DNA of 64,000 nucleotides from Zantedeschia hybrid cultivar. Its lineage: Eukaryota; Streptophyta; Magnoliopsida; Alismatales; Araceae. Under the pieces are notes generated by a model. That model was given only the letters and a program-made list of their open reading frames with translations, was not told where the DNA came from and ran no database searches. Positions 57,756 to 64,000 of the stretch are shown here, piece by piece (positions within the stretch are counted from its first letter, which is position 1; every line of letters starts with the position of its first letter). Both the position numbers and the translations under genes were made by a program. Location: assembly GCA_030544215.1 (NCBI GenBank), contig JARZZO010000002.1, positions 79,057,150 through 79,121,149 on the forward strand, in the 5' to 3' direction.

Positions 57756-59096
57756 GATAAGAAAGCTCTTCATCTTATCACGTGGGGGGAATGTGTGCAA
57801 AAGGGGGCTGGCATTATCAAAATTGCCATCTTTATAAGGCCATCCTTGCTAAGTGGTTATGGAGGCTGGGAGAAAACCTGAAGCTTTATGGGCTCTGATT
57901 GTTAAGGAGAAATATTTTGCTCATAACAATAGATGGTGTCTTTATCCATCAAGTACTCATAATGTCATCAATCTGGAAGCATATTGTCAAGACTGCTGAT
58001 ATAATCCCACTCGCACAATTTGCACTTGGAGAATGGTGAACATATATTATTTTGGAAGGATAAATGGCAGTCTGATTTAACTTTGGCAAGCCTCAGAATT
58101 TGTTCTCAATTGTCACCAATACTGAAGAGACATTAACAAATGTCATCTCTAATGTTAACAGAGGGCAACTGAACTTATTGCTTAGAAGGAATCACACAGA
58201 AGTGCAGTTCGAGGAGCTCATCTCCTTGTTTAACATTACTTATCAGATCCAGCTATCCTCTGAACAGGAAGATAGAAGAGTCAGGAGATGGCATTAATGG
58301 AGAATTTTCCGTTAACTCCCTTGTGAAAATTCTTAATGATGGAGGTTGTAGAGTTTGGTGGAAGAATTTTGTTTGGTCTAAAATTCTACCAAACAAAATT
58401 AGATTGTTTCTTTGGAAGACTGCTTGGAATCGATTTCCAACTGCTCAAACGATCAACAGGATATTCAACGTCCAACACTCAACATGCATGGCTTCTTTTG
58501 AAGAGGACCAGAACCATCTTTTCATTGGGTGTGGTATTGTCAATGTTCAATGGAAAATCCTGTCAGGTGGAAAAATTCAATCTTCAGTTAGGGATTTAAT
58601 TAGATGGTGGGAACAAATGTGCCCTTCTCCAGCCCATAAGATTTAATTACATGGTGGGAACAAATGTGCCCTTCTCCAGCGCATAAGAACATGTGGTCTT
58701 TGCTATGCCCGGCTATGTTATGGTGTGTTTCGATTGAGAGGAATAAAATGAAGTTTAGAGAGGAGTTCTCTAGTGTCAGTGACTTGATAGGGAAAACATT
58801 ACAGATAGTCCTTGATTGGGCAAGAGCAGCAGGCATATGTCAAGACAACAACCAGGAGTTCTTGAGAAAGGTGAGCAGTGGAAGATCATGGTCTCTTGAG
58901 TCTTTTCCTTGTATTTTCCTGTTTTATCTCCTTGATAAAACAGCATCTTTGTTGTAGTAGTTGTAAGCCTCTACAACCACAACAATTAGGGGTCTAAGAG
59001 GCTTTCTTTTCCCTAAGGGTGTCTTTGGTCTCTGCCTTGTACCTCTTACTTTTATCTCTCAATGAAATTGTGACCTTGGTCACTTTTCCAAAAAAA
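57756..59096 (+). pseudogene. L1-F: 5'-truncated LINE, ORF2 C-terminal part
   Basis: Starts exactly after the poly-A of L1-H, with DKKALHLITWGECVQKG (ORF2 after the reverse transcriptase). Continues ILFWKDKWQSDLTLASL (about 58050), VNSLVKILNDGG, WSKILPNKIRLFLWKTAWNR (58375), TAQTINRIFNVQHSTCMASF and EEDQNHLFIGCGIVNVQWK, with a partial zinc finger. It ends TCTCAATGAAATTGTGACC and A7 at 59090. It belongs to a different L1 subfamily from L1-C and L1-E, judging by the C-terminal sequence. Contains a 47-bp tandem duplication. Confidence 0.75.
58594..58687. repeat. 47-bp tandem duplication in L1-F
   Basis: Two nearly identical copies of ATTTAATTA(G/C)ATGGTGGGAACAAATG... start at 58594 and 58641 and both end CATAAG. 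The duplication changes the reading frame of ORF2 and arose after insertion or in the parent. Confidence 0.85.
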
Positions 59097-59310
59097 GATA
59101 AGCCTCTCAACTGAACCATGTTAACATTCATGGGATTCCAAACTGATCCATTTAGCAAGGGTTCCATAGCCAAGATGCATATCTTGCAACAATGGAAAAT
59201 TAAGTTTCCTCATCACATAAACAAGAAAATGAGTGAAAATGCCTCGTAAGTCATGGTGACGGTGGAAATTTGACTTTTAAATATATGCAGCATAGTCGGG
59301 GGTGTGAGAG
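59097..59310. other. Short spacer before L1-G
   Basis: Mostly unremarkable sequence. The phrase GGTGTGAGAGATGGTCGTGA occurs twice at about 59301 and 59327, straddling the probable ORF1 start of L1-G. Confidence 0.4.
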
Positions 59311-60502
59311 ATGGTCGTGAGCGAGAGGGGTGTGAGAGATGGTCGTGAGTTGGGTGAGAGAGAGGGCCTTATTGAGGATGGGCAATGGAAGATCGTGCAG
59401 AGGAAATTGCAGGCTCGTGGGGACAAGAAGACTCTATCTTCACTTCCGGTGAACAGAGACTCTTGCATCAAGTGCCTGGGGAGTGGCCATTGGGCTAAGG
59501 ATTGTAAGGAGAAGGTTCGATGTATTCTTTGCCACGACCAAGATCACAGGAGCTCATCTTGTTCTCTCCGACATCGCAAAGACCTTATTTCTCCTTCAGG
59601 ACTGAAGCCCAAGCCTTCACAAGCTAGGATCATGGTCCCTTGGTCACCTGCAGTCGCAGGGGCTCATTCTTGGTTGGAAGATTGCATGGTGGTGTCGGTC
59701 TCAAAAGAGCTTTCTAGGTTGTGTTCATCGGACACTTTTAAGGTATTGATGGAATCTTTCCATCACCTTTGGCCATAGATTGATAGCTGGTGGATTAGGG
59801 AGCTAGACTAGTGCTCATTTCTGGTCAAGAGTCCTTGTCCAGATTGGTTGTCCCCTACGATCAAGACTCTTCATGGTAGGCGGAGCATAGTAGTGTTTAA
59901 ATGTTCACCTTGGTCTGCCCTGGCTTTTACCTACCATGTTCCTCATGGCCCTAAACTATGGATCCGGTTGTTCGGCATCGTGCCTCATGTATGGAATGGG
60001 GAGACATTCCAGTCTATCATCTCAAACTTTGGCATGCTCAAGGAAGGATAGGTCCTCAGTCTTTGGATTGCTCCATGTTCTTATTTGCAGGGTTCTAGTG
60101 GAGGTGTACTCAATGGAAGATGTTTCTGATAGAGTGTTGATTCATGTTGCGGGGAGAGATTTCTGGGTAAAGCTTGTGAAGGAGATGTTGTCGGCCTCCA
60201 AGTCAAATAAGGCTACTGATATGGATTGGTCCTGGGTTGAGGTAGTAGCGGAGTACAAGAATTTTCAACGGAGGAAACAGGGCTCGGTTCTTGCTCTGAC
60301 TGGGTGTTCTCATGTTGTTTCTTCCGAGTTGGTTGAGTCACTCCCTGTGACTCAACAGCCAGAAGCAGCAAGGACGAGTCAGTATTTGGTTAAGGGAGAG
60401 GCTCACCGGCCATCTACAGTGTCGGTTCAGGTTCCTCCTCGGGTCAGGCAGCAGCATGGAACCTGGGTTCCTGTGCGCCAACGGGCGGTTGAGGATGTGT
60501 AG
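59311..60502 (+). pseudogene. L1-G: ORF1 with two zinc knuckles, frameshifted
   Basis: A first frame (59311-59778) contains CIKCLGSGHWAKDC (about 59464) and CILCHDQDHRSSSC (about 59524), two complete CX2CX4HX4C knuckles of the RNA-binding L1 ORF1 type. After a stop, a second frame reads FTYHVPHGPKLWIRLFGIVP and HVWNGETFQSIISNFG, typical of the fold following in plant L1 ORF1 (non-LTR RRM-like or DUF4283-like). A third frame (59936-60502) gives VLVEVYSMEDVSDRVLIHVA and WVEVVAEYKNFQRR. About two lesions break it. It lies upstream of the ORF2 that starts near 61471, in the usual L1 order. Confidence 0.75.
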
Positions 60503-61250
60503 GGGCACTGTTGGGATGTTGCATTGTTCGAGGCGAGGGCGGCAGGATGGATTTCTTCAAGTCCCGAGGCTTAGGTAATCCAGTTCCTGCATGCTCGATC
60601 GTTGGACTTAATGGGCGGGGAAGACGAACAGTGTTTGGCTGACGGGGCTTATTCGTTCCGGGTGAGGAGTTGGCAGTATGTGAATCAGATCTTGACTTAA
60701 TGTCCGGCCGGTTCAAATCAAGTCAACTACCCGATTTTCTGCTTCTAACTGCGACCAGCCCGTGAACCGGATTTTAAGCCATTAGTCGACTCGCAATGAA
60801 CGTACTGTTCATCTTCTTCCTCCTACGTCTGGGGCACTACTATGTAAGACTCTCGTCAGCAAACTGGGGGGGACTCTTCCGCCACAGATGGGCATTAGGG
60901 AGGCTTCCCAGGTTGGTTCCGGGACTTATGACAGCTTATATCCTCTTGACAAGGACCAGAGGATTCCTGTTAGGCCTCTGGCCTCATCAAGTATTTCTAT
61001 TCATCCGGCGGGTACCCTGAAGCGGAGGAACTCTTCCACTGAGAAAGTTGTTTCCGTGGAGAGGTCGTTTCAGTCTACAGAGAATGAATTAGAGGGTCTT
61101 CAGTTTGCCTTGGAATCTGGGGTACTGGCGATCCAACTGTCGGGGATCGTAGACTCAGTTCAGGGGAGCTCTGGCAAGGATGTATCCAAAGCCATTGTTC
61201 CCTATTCCTCCAGCTTTGTTGTGGGGTATGAACACTAGGTAGAGGACGTC
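60503..61250 (+). pseudogene. L1-G: ORF1 C-terminal part and spacer
   Basis: Frames at 60888-61238 (LKRRNSSTEKVVSVERSFQS and LEGLQFALESGVLAIQL) look like the variable C-terminal region of L1 ORF1. There are stops between this and the upstream ORF1 pieces. No other gene is seen. Confidence 0.45.
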
Positions 61251-64000
61251 ATGGACTTTGACAGGAAAATTGGTGTTTCTTTTCAAGGTAAAGAAGTTGT
61301 AATCAATTTTATTAAGAAACTGAGACGATCAGAGGCTTTGCAGTGTTCTTTAAAGAGGAAAGGGGCTGGAGGGGGTGTGAAAATAGGGAAGAGGGAAATC
61401 AATTTCATTAACCAAAATGAAATTGTAGATTCTCTAAGACCCAAAAAGGAGGGGGGGCATGAAATCTTTATAATGTTGTTATGTTCTTGGAATATTAGAG
61501 GTCTTAATGGGGAAATGAAGAGTAAGGCGGTGAGTGATCTTGTCAGGAATCATAGATTGGAATGTATTTGTTTGCAAGAGACTAAAATGGAAGTTGTGGA
61601 TGGACATATCATTAAGCAACTTGGAGGCTCATTGTTAACAGAATGGGCTACATTTTCGGCGCAAGGAACAAGTGGGAGACAACTTATCATCTGGAATGGC
61701 AATAGATTTAAAGGGAGGATTTGTAATAAGGGAACATTCAGTATTTCAGCAATTTTTAATGCAGCGGCTGGTTCAGAGTCTTGAGTGGTCACCTCAATCT
61801 ATAGTCCTCATTCTCAACAGGCTAGGGTTGAGTTTTGGCAAGAGCTGGACAAGTTAGCTTTGCTATTTCAAAGAATGTGGTGTATACTTGGAGATTTTAA
61901 TTGTGTTAGATACCCATAGGAGAGAACTGGCTCTTAGAATTGGAATTCAGACATGGAGAGATTTGGAGCTTGGATATCTAATTGTGGATTGGTGGATCTT
62001 GAAACTCCAAATAGAAAATTCACTTGATCTAACCTACAACTGCATGGCACTCAATCAATGTTGGAAAGGGTGTTGGTTTCAGCCAATTGGATTAATAAGT
62101 TTCATGTTTCTCATGTTTTAGGTCTGAACAGGATGGTTTCAGATCATATTCCTTTATTACTGAGGACAGGGAAGAGAAAAGGAAGCCTAGAATCTTCATA
62201 TATGAGTTAGTTTGGTATACACATGAGAACTTTAAGGGACTAGTAACTCAGTGGTGGAAGGAGAAGGAATCCTCTCATTAGGCGGCTGTTACATTTTCTA
62301 ACAAGCTGAATAGAGTGAAGTCAGCCATTAAAACATAGAGCGCAGTGACTTTTGGGGCAGGTTCTTTTACTAGGCAGCAGATTATTTAGAAAATAGATGG
62401 GCTAGAAGCAAGAGCTGATGTGGTTGGGTTATCTGAAGAAGAAAATAAGAAGCTGGCTGAACATAAAAAGGGATATAATATGTGGCTACTAAGAGAAGAG
62501 ATAAAGTGGAAATAGAGGTCGAAAGAGCTGTTGCTGAGAGGGGGGGATAAGAATACAAGATTTTTCCATACAACTGCAAGTGCTAAAAAGAGGTCTATGA
62601 TATTTGATCAAGTGAAAGTTGATAACCTTGTGGTGGAGTCAGATGAAGAGACTAAGAAAACCTTTGTTTCCTATTATGAAAATTTGTTTAAGGAAGATGA
62701 GTGGTGGAGACCTCACCATCAGGAGAGGGTTTTACCAAAAATTAAAGGAAGACAGGCTTATGAGTTGTGTGTTCCATTCTCAGAGGAGGAAGTCAAATCT
62801 GCAGTTTTCAGTATAGAAGCTAATAAATCACCGGGACCGAATGGATTTTTCCATGGGTTTTTATCAGTATTTCAGGGATACTATCAAAGAAGACTTGATG
62901 AAGGTAATGAGAGAGTTCCATGAAAGGCCACTGAGCATCAGAAGATTTAACTCCACTTTTATTGTTCTAATCCCAAAGCGGGAAGGGGCTGATACTGTGT
63001 CTGATTTTAGGCCCATCAGTCTTTTGAATGGCTAATATAAAATTATTACCAAGGTACTAACTAATCGACTTAAGAATGTGCTGAAAGAGGTGATTAGCTC
63101 TAATCAGGCAGCATTCCTTAGGGGCAGGTATATTTTGGACAATTTTTTGTCAGCCCACGAAGCCATTGTTTCTCATAAAAGTAGTAGAAAGGAGGGTGTG
63201 CTAGTTAAATTGGACTTTGAGAAAGCTTATAATCGGGTAAACTAGTTGTGCATTCAAAAAACCTTTGGTGCCATGGGTTTTAATCATAAATGGATTGGTT
63301 AGATCATGAGCTGCATATCCACTACTAAATTCTCAACTTTGCTTAGTGGAGAACCATGTGGTTATTTTAAAAGTTCGAGGGGATTGAGGCAAGGAGATCC
63401 TATGACTTAACTAATTTTTATTTTAGTTGGACAAATTTTAAGTACTCAATGGGATAGGGGCAACAACACAAGGATTGGTTGATGGATTTTCAGTGGAGAG
63501 AGATGGATTTTTGCGGTCACATCTTCAATTTGCTGATGACACACTATTGTTCTCTGGAAACGAGGCTATTCTTACAAACATGAAGAGATTATTGATTCTA
63601 ACCGAAGCTATAACAGTGTTGGCCATCAATTTTCGGAAATCTAAGGTGGTAAGCATTAATTTGGGCTTGGAGAGAGTTCAGGAAATTGCTGATTCATTTA
63701 CATGTAAGGTGTCATCTTTCCCAATTTCTTATCTAGGTCTCCCTCTGTCTGATGTTCAATGTAAAGTCAGGGATTGGGATGATCTTATTAGAAGGTTTGA
63801 GCAGAGATTGGAAAAGTGGAAGGCCAGGTTTTTATCAACTGAAGGAAGATGAGTGCTATCTAAATCAGTTCTCTCATCTTTGGCAACTCATATCTTTCCA
63901 TTTTCAGAATTTTGAAAAAGGTGGAAAAAAATACTTGAATCTACGAGAAGCCTATTTTTCTAGGAAGGAGGGAAGAGAGATTCAAAAGCTTTGCACCTTA
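61251..64000 (+). pseudogene. L1-G: ORF2, endonuclease and reverse transcriptase, cut by window edge
   Basis: A frame from 61251 runs without a stop into the endonuclease start MLLCSWNIRGLNGEMKSK (61471), CICLQETKMEVV and QLIIWNGN. After stops, further pieces are CILGDFNCVRYP (about 61890), NRKFTWSN-like sequence, RMVSDHIPLLL (about 62130), GGDKNTRFFHTTASAKKRSM (62540), FSEEEVKSAVFSIEANKSPG (62780) and SDFRPISLLNG (63000). The reverse transcriptase then shows SNQAAFLRGRYILDNFLSAH, KLDFEKAYNRVN and SSRGLRQGDPM, and an intact LQFADDTLLFSGN box (63522). The last long frame ends at 63852 with an opal stop in place of the usual GRITLLN-type continuation. The 3' end lies beyond 64000. About eight lesions make it inactive. 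Confidence 0.85.

Noticed and set aside
59464..59570. Two CCHC zinc knuckles as a possible cellular RNA-binding gene
   Set aside because: They sit directly upstream of an L1 ORF2 in the same orientation, in the normal place of L1 ORF1.

Overview
The window looks like nuclear DNA of a flowering plant. It holds intron-containing genes with AG/GT splice sites, plant-type protein families (a xyloglucan endotransglucosylase/hydrolase and a DUF760 chloroplast protein), GA/CT-rich 5' leaders, and a dense load of plant transposons (L1 and RTE LINEs, Au-type SINE, hAT and Tourist-like MITEs, a PIF/Harbinger fossil, LTR elements). The first exon at the left edge is very GC-rich in an AT-rich background. 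That fits monocots or magnoliids better than most eudicots, but the species cannot be named from this sequence.

Layout. 1-330 (minus): the 5' end of an XTH gene that runs off the left edge, with a GA-rich leader. 331-8600: AT-rich intergenic DNA with one MITE and simple repeats. 8610-14600 (minus): the only complete cellular gene, a three-exon DUF760 (UV-B-induced protein At3g17800-like) gene. Its introns carry three tandem duplications, one of which copies a splice donor, and a tRNA-derived SINE. 14600-24900: intergenic DNA with a Tourist-like MITE, an inverted-repeat element with an 18-bp perfect hairpin, an Au-type SINE with a 17-bp target duplication, a 267-bp tandem array, and a dead PIF/Harbinger transposase. 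26161-30468: the 3' part of an LTR retrotransposon (23-unit minisatellite, spacer with a minus-strand ORF, polypurine tract, 1.86-kb LTR) whose LTR abuts an RTE LINE. 31560-36300: an L1 tail, a 569-bp hAT MITE with an 8-bp target duplication, a G26 tract, an L1 ORF1 remnant, and a second LTR of the same family in reverse. 37980-64000: almost entirely L1-type LINEs, mostly in the same orientation, packed end to end and nested, with a third LTR of the family, two reversed L1 tails and a 133-bp hAT MITE inside them.

How the parts relate. The two host genes are unrelated single loci, both read on the minus strand. Everything else is mobile DNA, and the nesting gives a relative history: L1 copies first, then LTR-C, the small hAT MITE, the reversed L1 tails and L1-E inserted into them. 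No L1 copy is intact. Each ORF2 has stops or frameshifts, and two copies have lost reverse-transcriptase catalytic aspartates. L1-C and L1-G keep the FADD motif and look youngest. I did not find a new multi-gene system. The most unusual items are the LTR family with inverted CCGGTGG blocks, the minisatellite with three-unit higher-order structure, the duplicated splice donor, and the tRNA-derived SINE with an internal duplication. Translations, splice sites and repeat alignments were done by eye, so element edges without a stated target duplication are approximate.
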